NCBI GenBank assembly: GCA_028279555.1 | Contig: JANQNO010000005.1 | Location: 1 to 64,000 of the forward strand | DNA from: Sphingorhabdus sp. | Lineage (GTDB): Bacteria > Pseudomonadota > Alphaproteobacteria > Sphingomonadales > Sphingomonadaceae | Length of the DNA stretch: 64,000 nucleotides | Direction of reading: 5' to 3' | In this document: piece after piece, positions 8,392 through 16,790 of the stretch | Layout: the number at the start of each line of letters is the position of its first letter | Numbering within the stretch: the first letter of the stretch is position 1 | The notes under the pieces: model-generated | The model's input: the letters and a program-made list of their open reading frames with translations, nothing else | What the model was told of the DNA's origin: nothing | Database searches by the model: none | Translations under genes and position numbers: made by a program

Positions 8392-9693
8392 TTACCGCCG
8401 CGCTTCCATCCAGGCCTTGTGGGTATTTTCCACTTCCCTGAATGCCGAGAAAACCGATTTTTCCGGATTTGGCGCGCCGGTCCTGCCTATCGCATATAGC
8501 TGCGCATAGAACCAATATTGAACGGAAAAGCCGTCTATCGCCCGGACCATTTTTATGTTGCGCAGGAAGCTAAGCCAGCCTGGCAAGAGCGCCAATTCCT
8601 TCTCCTTGCGCGGCAAAGATTGAGAACCAGCCAAAAGCCGCCTGGGACCATCGGGCTGATAGCAAAGCGGCCGTCCCAGACCGATCACGTCGGCTGCGCC
8701 CGAATCCAGCGCGTGCTCCATTGCAGCGTTGCTGCGAAAACCTCCGGTCACCATCAGCGGAATGGTGATTTGTTTGCGCATGGCTTTGGCAAAGTCGACA
8801 AAATAGGCTTCACGCTCGATCGTCGATTGGGGGACATTCTGTTCTTCGGGTGGTTCCAGCCCCTCCATGTCCATCAGTTTGGGTTGCTCATAATTGCCGC
8901 CAGATATTTCGATCATATCGACCGAGGCCTCTTGCAGCCATTTGGCTACTTGCAGGCTATCCTGGAAATCGAACCCACCGCGCTGAAAATCCGCGCTGTT
9001 GAGCTTTACGCATAGCGGAAAATCAGGGCCGATCGAACTCCGGACAGTGCTTACGACGTCAAGCAGTAATCTGGCGCGGTTTTCCAGTTTCCCGCCCCAT
9101 TTGTCATCGCGCTGATTGGATCGCGGACTCAAAAACTGGGAGAGCAGATAACCATGTGCTGCATGAATTTGAATGCCCGTGAATCCAGCCTCTTTGCAGA
9201 TAGTTGCGGCGTTGGCGAAGCGGTCAACTAGCGCCAGTATCTCGGCCTCGGTAAGCGCCTCAGGTTCACCAAACTGGCCGCCAGGCAAGCCGAGCTTGAC
9301 CGCCGAGGGTGCTTTCGGCGTGGGATTGACCAGTTTTGGCGTTTGCCTTCCGGCGTGGCTGATTTGCGCCCAAAAATGATTGCCGTTCCTGGTGGCTGCA
9401 GCCGTCCAGCTTGTCAGCGTGTCCAGCATGGCCTTGCCAAGCGCATCGTTTCCGAGAGGACGATCCAGAATGACGTTCCCCGGCCTTTCAAGATGATGGG
9501 CATCGATCTGTATATTGCCTGAAAGCAGCATGCCGGCACCGCCGTCCGACCAAACCTGATAGAGTCTTTCAAGCTCGGCTGTCGGGCGGCCCTGATGATC
9601 GGCCAGGCCTTCGGTCATGGCTGCTTTCGCAATGCGATTTGGCAAAACAGCACCGCAAGGCAGCGTCAAGGGCTCGGACAATATGTCGGTCAC
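8392..9693 (-). CDS. NADH:flavin oxidoreductase of the Old Yellow Enzyme family
   Basis: A 433-residue protein with an FMN-binding TIM barrel of the Old Yellow Enzyme/2,4-dienoyl-CoA-reductase type: LPNRIAKAAMTEGLAD near the N-terminus, WAQISHAGRQTP, HAAHGYLLSQFLSPRSNQRDDKWGG with the paired catalytic His residues, and MVTGGFRSN near the phosphate-binding end. It should use NAD(P)H to reduce an activated C=C bond; the substrate is unknown. It lacks the C-terminal FAD/NADH domain of FadH. It is the last gene of the trmL-hemF-lipB-lipoprotein operon, starting 3 bp after the small lipoprotein gene. Confidence 0.92.
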   Translation of the reverse strand: MTDILSEPLTLPCGAVLPNRIAKAAMTEGLADHQGRPTAELERLYQVWSDGGAGMLLSGNIQIDAHHLERPGNVILDRPLGNDALGKAMLDTLTSWTAAATRNGNHFWAQISHAGRQTPKLVNPTPKAPSAVKLGLPGGQFGEPEALTEAEILALVDRFANAATICKEAGFTGIQIHAAHGYLLSQFLSPRSNQRDDKWGGKLENRARLLLDVVSTVRSSIGPDFPLCVKLNSADFQRGGFDFQDSLQVAKWLQEASVDMIEISGGNYEQPKLMDMEGLEPPEEQNVPQSTIEREAYFVDFAKAMRKQITIPLMVTGGFRSNAAMEHALDSGAADVIGLGRPLCYQPDGPRRLLAGSQSLPRKEKELALLPGWLSFLRNIKMVRAIDGFSVQYWFYAQLYAIGRTGAPNPEKSVFSAFREVENTHKAWMEARR

Positions 9694-9696
9694 GGC

Positions 9697-9969
9697 TTAT
9701 TCCGTTTCTTCTTGGGAATTGTCGTCAGCGCTGTCCGAACTGCTAGAACTATTCGTTGCCTCTTTACCGTCATCCTTCGCAAGAGGCGTTGTCTCGGTCG
9801 AATCATCGGTATCGATCATGTCGTCATTGATTGTGCCCTCGATGGCGTCGATATCGTTCATTCTGGTTTCGGTTACCTGACCGCTTGCCTTGCCGCCATC
9901 GCTGCCGTTTCCGCAAGCAGTCGAGATTGCGGTCAAGACGGCCAATGCGGCCAAAGAAACTTTTTTCAT
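9697..9969 (-). CDS. Small acidic lipoprotein
   Basis: A 90-residue protein with a lipoprotein signal (MKKVSLAALAVLTAISTAC) followed by a low-complexity, strongly acidic, Ser/Thr/Asp-rich chain (for example SSSSSDSADDNSQEETE). The ATG overlaps the lipB stop in an ATGA arrangement, so translation is probably coupled. No recognised domain. It may serve as a periplasmic cation-binding or spacer lipoprotein; that is only a guess from composition. Confidence 0.72.
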   Translation of the reverse strand: MKKVSLAALAVLTAISTACGNGSDGGKASGQVTETRMNDIDAIEGTINDDMIDTDDSTETTPLAKDDGKEATNSSSSSDSADDNSQEETE

Positions 9970-10676
9970 TGCGGGGACCCTTCGAACATTTCTTTCTCGT
10001 TATCCGAGACGTTACATTCCTTCGCCTGATTGGCAAGATTGCCAAGGAATTTGGGGAAGTGTTTTCGCAGCGCCCGATCAAAGTCCTTCATCGATATATC
10101 AATGCCAAGATCGGCAAGGCTGGTGACCGGATATTCGGCAATGCCGCAAGGCACTATTCCAGAAAAATGGGAAAGATCGGGATCGATATTTACGGCAAAG
10201 CCATGCGCTGTCACCCAGCGGCGAATGCGCACGCCAATGGCACCGATCTTGGCTTCTTGCCCATTCCGATTGTCACACCATATCCCGATCCGCCCATCGG
10301 CGCGGCGCGCTTCGACACCGAATTCGCCGAGCGCGGAGATGACCCAGCTTTCCAAATTGTGGACATAGCAGCGAACATCTTTGATCCGGCGCGCAAGATC
10401 GAGCATCACATAACCAACCCGCTGACCTGGGCCATGATAGGTATATCGTCCTCCGCGTCCGGTTTCATAGACTGGAAACTTTCGGCTCAGAAGCTCTTCG
10501 GGATCGGCGCTCGTACCCCCGGTATAAAGCGGCGGATGCTCAAGCAGCCAGACTAGCTCATTTTCTGTGGCGGTATGGATCGCTGCTTGCCGATCTTCCA
10601 TTCGCTGGAGAGCGGCGGGGTAGGGAACTGGCCCGTCTGCTACCTCCCAATCGACGCCGTTGGCCGCCGGCATCAT
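9966..10676 (-). CDS. lipB: Octanoyl-[acyl-carrier-protein]:protein N-octanoyltransferase LipB
   Basis: LipB transfers octanoate from ACP to lipoyl domains of the 2-oxoacid dehydrogenases and GcvH. The 236-residue protein shows the family landmarks: LVWLLEHPPLYTGGTSA, RGGRYTYHGPGQRVGYVMLDL, the lysine in AKIGAIGVRIRRWVTAHGFAVN and the catalytic cysteine in FSGIVPCGI. The start at 10676 (ATGATG) lies 1 bp after the hemF stop; a start at 10694 inside hemF is possible but has no ribosome site. The roughly 30-residue tail (NLANQAKECNVSDNEKEMFEGSPQ) is an extra beyond the catalytic core. Confidence 0.95.
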   Translation of the reverse strand: MMPAANGVDWEVADGPVPYPAALQRMEDRQAAIHTATENELVWLLEHPPLYTGGTSADPEELLSRKFPVYETGRGGRYTYHGPGQRVGYVMLDLARRIKDVRCYVHNLESWVISALGEFGVEARRADGRIGIWCDNRNGQEAKIGAIGVRIRRWVTAHGFAVNIDPDLSHFSGIVPCGIAEYPVTSLADLGIDISMKDFDRALRKHFPKFLGNLANQAKECNVSDNEKEMFEGSPQ

Positions 10677-10677
10677 C

Positions 10678-11535
10678 CTATTCCCAGGTAACATCGGGCG
10701 GCAAACTCATCAGTATGGCATCGATATTGCCACCTGTTTTGAGCCCGAACAATGTGCCGCGGTCATAGATCAGGTTGAATTCAGCATAGCGCCCGCGCCA
10801 AACGCTCTGCTGCCGCTTCTCATCGGGCGTGAACTCCTGTTTCATTCGCCGCCTGACCAGCTTCGGGTAAATGTCTAGGAAAGCGTCCCCCACATCGCGC
10901 GTAAACGCAAAGTTCCTGTCGAAAAGTGCTTCACTATCCGACTCCAGGTGATCGTAGAAGATCCCGCCAACGCCCCGGTGCGTTTCACGGTGCGGGATAT
11001 AGAAATAGTCATCCGCCCAGGCCTTGTAACGATCATAAAGATCGGGGCCATAGGGTGCACATGCAGCCCTGAGCCGCGCATGGAAATCGGCTGTGTCTTC
11101 GTCATAGGGAAGGGGTGGGTTGAGGTCTGCGCCGCCGCCGAACCACGCCTTTTGCGTCACCAGATAGCGCGTGTTCATATGAACTGCAGGAACATGAGGG
11201 TTGGCCATATGCGCCACCAGGCTAATCCCGGTTGCAAAGAAGCTGGGATCCTCTTCGGCCCCGTGAATGGTCTTGGCAAATTCGGGATTGAAGGCCCCAC
11301 CAACCGTCGAGACGTTGACGCCGACCTTCTCGAAAACCTTGCCCTTCATGACGCCGCGCACGCCGCCGCCGCCCGGCGAGCCGTCATGGTCTGTCCTGTC
11401 CCAAGGCAGAAATTCGAAGCTCGCATCTGAATCTGCTTCGCGCTCTATTTCTTCGAAAGCTGCGCAAATTCGATCGCGCAAATCTTCAAACCAGTCGCGG
11501 GCTGCCTGCTGGCGATCATCAAGTTTCAATGTCAT
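10678..11535 (-). CDS. hemF: Oxygen-dependent coproporphyrinogen III oxidase
   Basis: HemF converts coproporphyrinogen III to protoporphyrinogen IX with O2 in haem synthesis. The 285-residue chain is full length for the family, with GGGGVRGVMKGKVFEKVGVNVSTV, ATGISLVAHMANPHVPAVHMNTRY, WFGGGADLNP and EFNLIYDRGTLFGLKTGGN, all strongly conserved. The ATG at 11535 is 4 bp after the trmL stop; a GTG four codons upstream (11547) is an alternative. The gene is followed by lipB with a 1-bp gap. Confidence 0.96.
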   Translation of the reverse strand: MTLKLDDRQQAARDWFEDLRDRICAAFEEIEREADSDASFEFLPWDRTDHDGSPGGGGVRGVMKGKVFEKVGVNVSTVGGAFNPEFAKTIHGAEEDPSFFATGISLVAHMANPHVPAVHMNTRYLVTQKAWFGGGADLNPPLPYDEDTADFHARLRAACAPYGPDLYDRYKAWADDYFYIPHRETHRGVGGIFYDHLESDSEALFDRNFAFTRDVGDAFLDIYPKLVRRRMKQEFTPDEKRQQSVWRGRYAEFNLIYDRGTLFGLKTGGNIDAILMSLPPDVTWE

Positions 11536-11539
11536 GCTA

Positions 11540-12004
11540 CTATCCACCGGGAAATTGCTGTGTCTGCCTTAGCGCTTCGGCCAGCGCGATGCCAGCCGCA
11601 ACCGCAACATTTATCGACCGAAAGCCTTCCCGCATAGGGATGTAAACACGCTGGTTCGCATGGGCGTGGACGTGATCAGGTACGCCGGCTGCTTCCGATC
11701 CCAGGAGTAATATATCGTCTTTGCAGAAGGTGATGTTGCCAATGGGCGTCGAACCGCGTGTGGTCATCAATATTGTTCGCCGCCCCGCAGCATGCACCCA
11801 ATCGGAAAATTCCTTCCAGTCGGCATGCCGCATCAAATCTGTATCATCCAGATAATCCATTCCCGCCCGCTTCAATGCGCGCGCTCCAAAAGCAAAGCCG
11901 CAGGGTTCGATAATGTGGCAGCGCACACCCAAACAGGCACCCAGCCGCAAAATCGTTCCAACATTCCCAGCAATATCGGGCTGAAAGAGGGCAAGTTCGA
12001 TCAC
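11540..12004 (-). CDS. trmL: tRNA (cytidine(34)-2'-O)-methyltransferase TrmL
   Basis: A 154-residue SPOUT methyltransferase that 2'-O-methylates the wobble nucleotide of tRNA-Leu isoacceptors. The knot motifs are visible: [20 protein letters not shown] at the N-terminus, [12 protein letters not shown] in the middle and [26 protein letters not shown] at the C-terminus. Length is typical. It is the promoter-proximal gene of the operon trmL-hemF-lipB-lipoprotein-OYE and is divergent from petA across a 213-bp gap. Confidence 0.94.
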   Translation of the reverse strand: MIELALFQPDIAGNVGTILRLGACLGVRCHIIEPCGFAFGARALKRAGMDYLDDTDLMRHADWKEFSDWVHAAGRRTILMTTRGSTPIGNITFCKDDILLLGSEAAGVPDHVHAHANQRVYIPMREGFRSINVAVAAGIALAEALRQTQQFPGG

Positions 12005-12217
12005 CAGGCAATATTCTCTTTCATTCTGTGCAACAGCATCAACTTGCTTTTATCCCCTATTGGCCAATTTCCCTGTTGGCAAATACTGTCTTTTACGTCT
12101 ATCTGGCCGCTGAATCGTGCCAATGGTGCGATCATCAGGGGCAGCATTTCCAGGCTGCAATTCAGGTATTTGTGCGGATCGGCCATTTTGGTCGACACGC
12201 CAGGCAAGGGCATAAAC

Positions 12218-12904
12218 ATGGCGACGAGCAAGAAAAACGGTGGTTCGGCCAAAAAGCCAGCAAGGAAAGCTGCAACGAAGAAGTCAGCTGCCCAAAAAAC
12301 ACCAGCGAAGAAAAGCAAATCTGCTATGCGCAAGCCTGCTGAGCCGGCGGTCGCGAAGGAGGCGGCTGTAGCTGCAGTGGAAGAACCGCGTCGTCGCGAT
12401 TTCATTCATATCGCGACGGTCAGTTTCGCAGGCGTAGGTACGGCAGCGGCAGCAGTCCCGATGCTCACCCAGATGAGCGCATCCGCCGATGTCAGAGCAC
12501 TGGCTTCGATTGAGGTTGACGTTTCGGCTATCGAGCCCGGTCAGGCCATTAAGACGATGTGGCGCAAACAACCCGTATTTGTCAGCCGGCTGACTCCGGA
12601 GAAAATTGCCGAGGCGAAGAAAGACGACAACGCACCGATGCGCGACCCGCAAACGCTGGAAGAGCGCACGCTTCCGAATAGGGAGGAATGGCTGGTTATG
12701 CTGGCGGTTTGCACCCATCTGGGCTGTGTGCCTACGGGTGCGGCACAGGGCGAGCCAAAAGGTGATTTTGACGGCTATTTCTGCCCCTGCCATGGTTCTC
12801 ACTATGATGTCGCCGGGCGTATTCGCAAAGGACCTGCGCCGACCAATCTGGTTGTGCCGGAGGAATTGTCCTTCGTGAGTGATACAGTAATCAAGATCGG
12901 CTGA
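12218..12904 (+). CDS. petA: Ubiquinol-cytochrome c reductase Rieske iron-sulfur subunit with lysine/alanine-rich N-terminal extension
   Basis: The Rieske subunit of complex III carries the 2Fe-2S cluster that takes electrons from ubiquinol. This 228-residue copy has both cluster motifs, CTHLGC at 165-170 and CPCHGS at 189-194, and a Tat-type membrane anchor at 58-82 ([15 protein letters not shown]). What is unusual is residues 1-57: a stretch of Lys, Ala and Pro repeats ([25 protein letters not shown]) resembling a histone H1 tail, then an Ala/Val/Glu spacer before the Tat signal. The ATG at 12218 has AAGGG upstream; the frame is open to 11792 but only this start gives a sensible protein. 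First gene of petABC. Confidence 0.94.
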   Translation: MATSKKNGGSAKKPARKAATKKSAAQKTPAKKSKSAMRKPAEPAVAKEAAVAAVEEPRRRDFIHIATVSFAGVGTAAAAVPMLTQMSASADVRALASIEVDVSAIEPGQAIKTMWRKQPVFVSRLTPEKIAEAKKDDNAPMRDPQTLEERTLPNREEWLVMLAVCTHLGCVPTGAAQGEPKGDFDGYFCPCHGSHYDVAGRIRKGPAPTNLVVPEELSFVSDTVIKIG

Positions 12905-12917
12905 GGAGCAAAATACA

Positions 12918-14213
12918 ATGAGCTTTCCTTGGGCACAGGAATACAAACCCAAACACCCGTTGATGCAGTGGTTCGATGAGCGCCTGCCGCTTCCCCGGCT
13001 GGTTTATAACTCCGTGGGTGCGGGCTATCCCACACCGCGCAATTTGAACTATTTCTGGAATTTTGGCTCGCTTGCCGGTCTCGCTCTGGTGATCCAGATC
13101 GTCACTGGTGTGGTACTGGCCATGCATTATTACTCAACCGTAGACGGCGCTTTCAATTCGGTTGAGCATATCATGCGCAACGTGAATTCGGGCTGGCTTA
13201 TTCGTTATGCTCATATGAATGGGGCGAGCTTCTTTTTCATAGTGGTCTATATCCACATGTTCCGTGGGCTCTATTTCGGATCCTACAAGGCACCGCGCGA
13301 AATGATCTGGCTGCTGGGTGTTGTGATCTTCCTGTTGATGATGGCCACAGGTTTTCTGGGCTATGTTCTTCCCTGGGGACAAATGAGTTTTTGGGCAGCA
13401 CAGGTGATTACCGGCTTTTTCTCGGCGATACCGCTGGTGGGCGAACCTTTGCGGCAGTGGCTGCTGGGCGGCTTTGCACCGGATCAGGCAACGCTTAGTC
13501 GTTTCTTCTCGCTTCATTATCTGCTGCCCTTTGTAATTGCGGGAGTTATCATCCTGCATATCTGGGCGCTGCATATTCCGGGCTCATCCAACCCGACGGG
13601 CGTCCCGGTCAAAAAGGAAGAGGATACCGTTCCTTTCCATCCCTATTACACGGCCAAGGACGGGTTTGGTGTAGGCGTTTTTCTGATCGCTTTTGTCATC
13701 ATGACATTCTTTGCACCGAACTTCATGGGGCATCCCGACAACTATATCCCGGCCAACCCGCTTTCGACACCGGCGCATATCGTGCCTGAATGGTACTACT
13801 GGCCCTTCTACGCTATCTTGAGGGCTTTCACGGTCGACTTCGGTATTCCCTTTACCGGAATCGTGATCATTCCGGCGAAGCTGATGGGTGTGCTTGCGAT
13901 GTTTGGCTCGATCCTGCTCTTTTTCTTTCTGCCATGGCTCGATACCTCGCCGGTGCGTTCGGGCCACTACAGGCCGCTTTTCAAGAAGTTCTTCTGGTTT
14001 GGCCTGATCCCGAGTGTCATCATTCTGTCGATATGCGGTGTGATGGAGGCCACCACGACCTGGCTGATTCTCGCGCAAATATCAGGAGCATACTATTTCG
14101 CGCATTTCCTGATCATTTTGCCGCTCATATCGCGCATTGAAAAACCATTGCCGCTGCCCGGCTCGATTACCGAAGCAGTCACAGGCAAACCGCTCAAAGA
14201 AGCGGCGGCTTAG
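12918..14213 (+). CDS. petB: Cytochrome b of the bc1 complex
   Basis: The 431-residue cytochrome b binds the two b haems and forms the quinol oxidation and quinone reduction sites. Eight or nine hydrophobic helices are present. Visible landmarks are the haem-ligand histidines in MHYYS/RYAHMNGAS and in RFFSLHYLLPF/LHIWALHIPGSSNP, the GYVLPWGQMSFW segment, and the PEWY motif of the Qo site in HIVPEWYYW. It starts 13 bp after petA and is followed 21 bp later by petC. Confidence 0.97.
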   Translation: MSFPWAQEYKPKHPLMQWFDERLPLPRLVYNSVGAGYPTPRNLNYFWNFGSLAGLALVIQIVTGVVLAMHYYSTVDGAFNSVEHIMRNVNSGWLIRYAHMNGASFFFIVVYIHMFRGLYFGSYKAPREMIWLLGVVIFLLMMATGFLGYVLPWGQMSFWAAQVITGFFSAIPLVGEPLRQWLLGGFAPDQATLSRFFSLHYLLPFVIAGVIILHIWALHIPGSSNPTGVPVKKEEDTVPFHPYYTAKDGFGVGVFLIAFVIMTFFAPNFMGHPDNYIPANPLSTPAHIVPEWYYWPFYAILRAFTVDFGIPFTGIVIIPAKLMGVLAMFGSILLFFFLPWLDTSPVRSGHYRPLFKKFFWFGLIPSVIILSICGVMEATTTWLILAQISGAYYFAHFLIILPLISRIEKPLPLPGSITEAVTGKPLKEAAA

Positions 14214-14234
14214 ATACAGGGAAAGAAGTTTATC

Positions 14235-15104
14235 ATGATCCGTTTTTTCGCTGGTCTCATCGGTCTCTTTTTCAGCGGCATGCTGCTGCTCGCGCTGTTC
14301 GACACGGTTTATCTGGGCATCACCGAGCCAGCGGAAGAAACCGCCGAACATAAATTCTACGAATATCCCAAAGATGTCTCATTTGCGCATGATGGCCCGT
14401 TCGGAACTTATGACCGGGCTCAGTTGCAGCGCGGCTTGAAAGTCTATGAAGCCGTGTGTGCGGCCTGCCATAGCCTTAATCTTGTTGCTTTCCGCAACTT
14501 TGAAGATCTGGGCTATAGCGAAGAACAGGTCAAAGCGATCGCGAGCAACTGGCTGCCGACTGGTGGCGAAGTTCCGTCGATCAATCCCGATACCGGCGAG
14601 CCGTCGACTCGGCCTGCTTTGCCAACGGATACTATTCCATCTCCCTATGCGAATGATGTTGCGGCCCGCGCTGCCAACAATAACGCACTTCCGCCTGATC
14701 TTTCGCTGATTACCAAGGCGCGCAAGAATGGCACGGCCTATGTATACTCGCTGCTGAGCGGGTATACCGACCAAGAGGGCTACAAGAATGACGCTGGGGA
14801 AGAATTGCTGAAGGAGTTTCCGGACGCTGCCGCTGGGGCTGGCCTGTATTTCAATCCCTATTTCAAGAATCTGAATATTGCCATGGCACCGCCGCTTTCC
14901 GAAGGTGTCGTAACCTTCGACGACGGATCGCCAGCAACGGTGGATGCGATGTCGAAAGACGTGGCCGCCTTCCTGGCGTGGACGGCAGAGCCCAAAATGG
15001 AAGTGCGCAAGAAAACCGGCTGGGCAGCGCTCGTCTTCCTGCTGATCTTCACTATCCTGGCCTATATGTCCTACCGCACTATCTGGGCAAACCAGAAGCA
15101 TTGA
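14235..15104 (+). CDS. petC: Cytochrome c1 of the bc1 complex
   Basis: Cytochrome c1 passes electrons from the Rieske protein to soluble cytochrome c. The 289-residue protein has an N-terminal hydrophobic segment (MIRFFAGLIGLFFSGMLLLALF), the haem c attachment motif CAACH within VYEAVCAACHSLNLVAF, the sixth-ligand methionine region NIAMAPPLSEG and a C-terminal transmembrane anchor (WAALVFLLIFTILAYMSYRTIW). Last gene of the petABC operon; a glycine tRNA follows 42 bp downstream. Confidence 0.97.
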   Translation: MIRFFAGLIGLFFSGMLLLALFDTVYLGITEPAEETAEHKFYEYPKDVSFAHDGPFGTYDRAQLQRGLKVYEAVCAACHSLNLVAFRNFEDLGYSEEQVKAIASNWLPTGGEVPSINPDTGEPSTRPALPTDTIPSPYANDVAARAANNNALPPDLSLITKARKNGTAYVYSLLSGYTDQEGYKNDAGEELLKEFPDAAAGAGLYFNPYFKNLNIAMAPPLSEGVVTFDDGSPATVDAMSKDVAAFLAWTAEPKMEVRKKTGWAALVFLLIFTILAYMSYRTIWANQKH

Positions 15105-15146
15105 GTTGATTTTTGCATTTTGCGGTGGCAAAGCGCCGCTGCCCGA

Positions 15147-15220
15147 GCGGGTATAGCTTAGTGGTAAAGCCCTAGCCTTCCAAGCTAGTGATGCGGGTTC
15201 GATTCCCGCTACCCGCTCCA
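15147..15220 (+). tRNA. tRNA-Gly(TCC)
   Basis: A complete cloverleaf: acceptor GCGGGTA (15147-15153) pairs with TACCCGC (15210-15216), a short D-arm (AGCTTAGTGGTAAAGC), an anticodon stem CTAGC/GCTAG enclosing a loop with the TCC anticodon, a T-arm with GGTTCGATTCC, and the encoded CCA at 15218-15220. It is located between petC and the EF-hand gene on the same strand. Confidence 0.96.
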
Positions 15221-15377
15221 GCCATTTTTCTTGCATTCAAATGAACTGCTGTAGCAATTGATACATTTTGCGACAATTGCCCGCTTGCACTGGCATATTC
15301 TTGCGACAATCATTGTTCATACCATGCACCAAGGCCGAACGCGGCCTGATCATGAACCAGACCAGAGGACTATCGTT

Positions 15378-15947
15378 ATGAAATACACGAAGACTGCTAT
15401 CGCGGCCGTTGCCGCGACACTGATCGGAACCACAGCATTGATCGCAGCGCCAGGCGAGGGCCGGGTAAAGGCGGATGCTGACGGGAACGGCGTAATTACG
15501 AAAAGCGAGGCCATGACCGCAGCTGACGCACGCTTTGCAAAAATGGACGTAAATTCGGATGGCGTGCTGAATGCGGCAGACCGCGAAGCAAAAGCAAAGC
15601 AGCATTTTGCAAAAATGGATGCCAATGGCGACGGTGCGGTGACGGAAGCAGAATTTCTGGCTGCTCGCGAGGCTCGGATGGAGCAGCGCAAAGAGCGCCG
15701 CGCCGCCATGGGCGAGCGTCGCGGCAAAGGTAAAATGCGCCGCGGTGGTCGCGGCAAGCTGAAAGCGATGATGAAGCGCGCCGATACCAACGGCGATCAG
15801 GCCATTAGCAAGGCCGAATTCACGGCCGCAGCCGAAGCTCGTTTTGCAAAGGTCGATGCCAATGGCGATGGCAGTATAACCAAGGAAGAGCGCCGGGATG
15901 CACGCAAGAAAATGCGCGGCAAATGGCGCGATCGCAACGCTGGCTAA
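15378..15947 (+). CDS. Exported EF-hand calcium-binding protein
   Basis: A 189-residue protein with a signal peptide (MKYTKTAIAAVAATLIGTTALIAAPG) and five EF-hand-like loops: DADGNGVITKSE, DVNSDGVLNAADRE, DANGDGAVTEAE, DTNGDQAISKAE and DANGDGSITKEE. Between the third and fourth loops is an Arg/Lys/Gly-rich stretch (RKERRAAMGERRGKGKMRRGGRGK). It probably binds Ca2+ in the periplasm. The frame extends upstream to 15258 but the signal peptide sets the start at 15378. A strong hairpin terminator lies downstream, separating it from the two-component genes that follow. Confidence 0.88.
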   Translation: MKYTKTAIAAVAATLIGTTALIAAPGEGRVKADADGNGVITKSEAMTAADARFAKMDVNSDGVLNAADREAKAKQHFAKMDANGDGAVTEAEFLAAREARMEQRKERRAAMGERRGKGKMRRGGRGKLKAMMKRADTNGDQAISKAEFTAAAEARFAKVDANGDGSITKEERRDARKKMRGKWRDRNAG

Positions 15948-15995
15948 GCCCCATAACGCACGGTTTATCCTCCCCCTGTCCAACCGTGCCAACCT

Positions 15996-16035
15996 GCCGG
16001 AGCGGCCCGCATGTCCGCTCCGGCAATTTTCTTTT
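15996..16035 (+). terminator. Rho-independent terminator after the EF-hand gene
   Basis: A perfect 10-bp stem, GCCGGAGCGG (15996-16005) with CCGCTCCGGC (16015-16024), encloses a 9-nt loop and is followed by AATTTTCTTTT. It ends about 40 bp before the response regulator start. Confidence 0.8.
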
Positions 16036-16076
16036 GCGGCAAACAAGGATAAGCGCCTAGGCGGGAACTGAACCAA

Positions 16077-16790
16077 ATGGCCAAACCGCACATCCTGATT
16101 GTCGATGACGAGCCATCGATCCGCGAGCCGCTTGCAAAGTATCTGGACAAGCAGGGGCTTCGGGTGAGTGAAGCGGAAAATGCGTCTTTGGCCCGCTCGG
16201 CGCTGCTGTCTTACAATATTGATCTCGTCTTGCTTGATATCATGATGCCGGGTGAAGATGGCCTCAGCCTCTGCCGCCATCTTGCAGCCAATGGTGGTCC
16301 GCCTGTCATCCTCCTGACCGCCAAAGGCGAAGAGATGGACCGCGTTGTCGGTCTCGAAATTGGTGCTGACGACTATGTTGCAAAACCATTTTCTCCGCGC
16401 GAGCTGGTTGCACGCATCCGCACGGTGCTTCGGCGTATACCAAATTCGTCGGGTAAACCGGCAGCATCGGCCCAGAATTATGCCTTTGCAGGGTGGACCC
16501 TGAAGACAGCGGAGCAATCGCTGTTTGACCCCGAAGGCGTGTTGGTCCCGCTGTCATCGGGAGAATACAGGTTACTGGAGGTTTTTGTCGAACGCTCCGG
16601 TCATGTGCTTGATCGCGATCAACTTCTCGATCTTACCAAGGGGCGCGAAGGCGGGCCTTTCGATCGCGCCATCGACAACGCGGTCAGCCGCCTGCGGCGC
16701 AAGATAGAGACTGATCCCCGAAAACCTGAAATCATCAAAACAATCTGGGGCGGTGGATACCGCTTCACTGCAGAGGTGAAAGAGCTTTGA
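16077..16790 (+). CDS. OmpR/PhoB-family response regulator
   Basis: A 237-residue regulator: a receiver domain (acidic IVDDEPS pocket, phosphoacceptor Asp in LVLLDIMMPGEDG near residue 54, LLTAKGEE switch Thr, DDYVAKPF lysine), then a winged-helix DNA-binding domain (PLSSGEYRLLEVFVERSGHVLDRDQLLDLTKGRE...VSRLRRKIETDPRKPEIIKTIWGGGYRF). It is translationally coupled to the histidine kinase gene behind it (overlap of 4 bp). Confidence 0.94.
   Translation: MAKPHILIVDDEPSIREPLAKYLDKQGLRVSEAENASLARSALLSYNIDLVLLDIMMPGEDGLSLCRHLAANGGPPVILLTAKGEEMDRVVGLEIGADDYVAKPFSPRELVARIRTVLRRIPNSSGKPAASAQNYAFAGWTLKTAEQSLFDPEGVLVPLSSGEYRLLEVFVERSGHVLDRDQLLDLTKGREGGPFDRAIDNAVSRLRRKIETDPRKPEIIKTIWGGGYRFTAEVKEL

Noticed and set aside
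15237-16517. 426-residue open frame on the minus strand
   Set aside because: It is antisense to the EF-hand gene and the response regulator, which have clear domains; the translation is low complexity and lacks a ribosome site.
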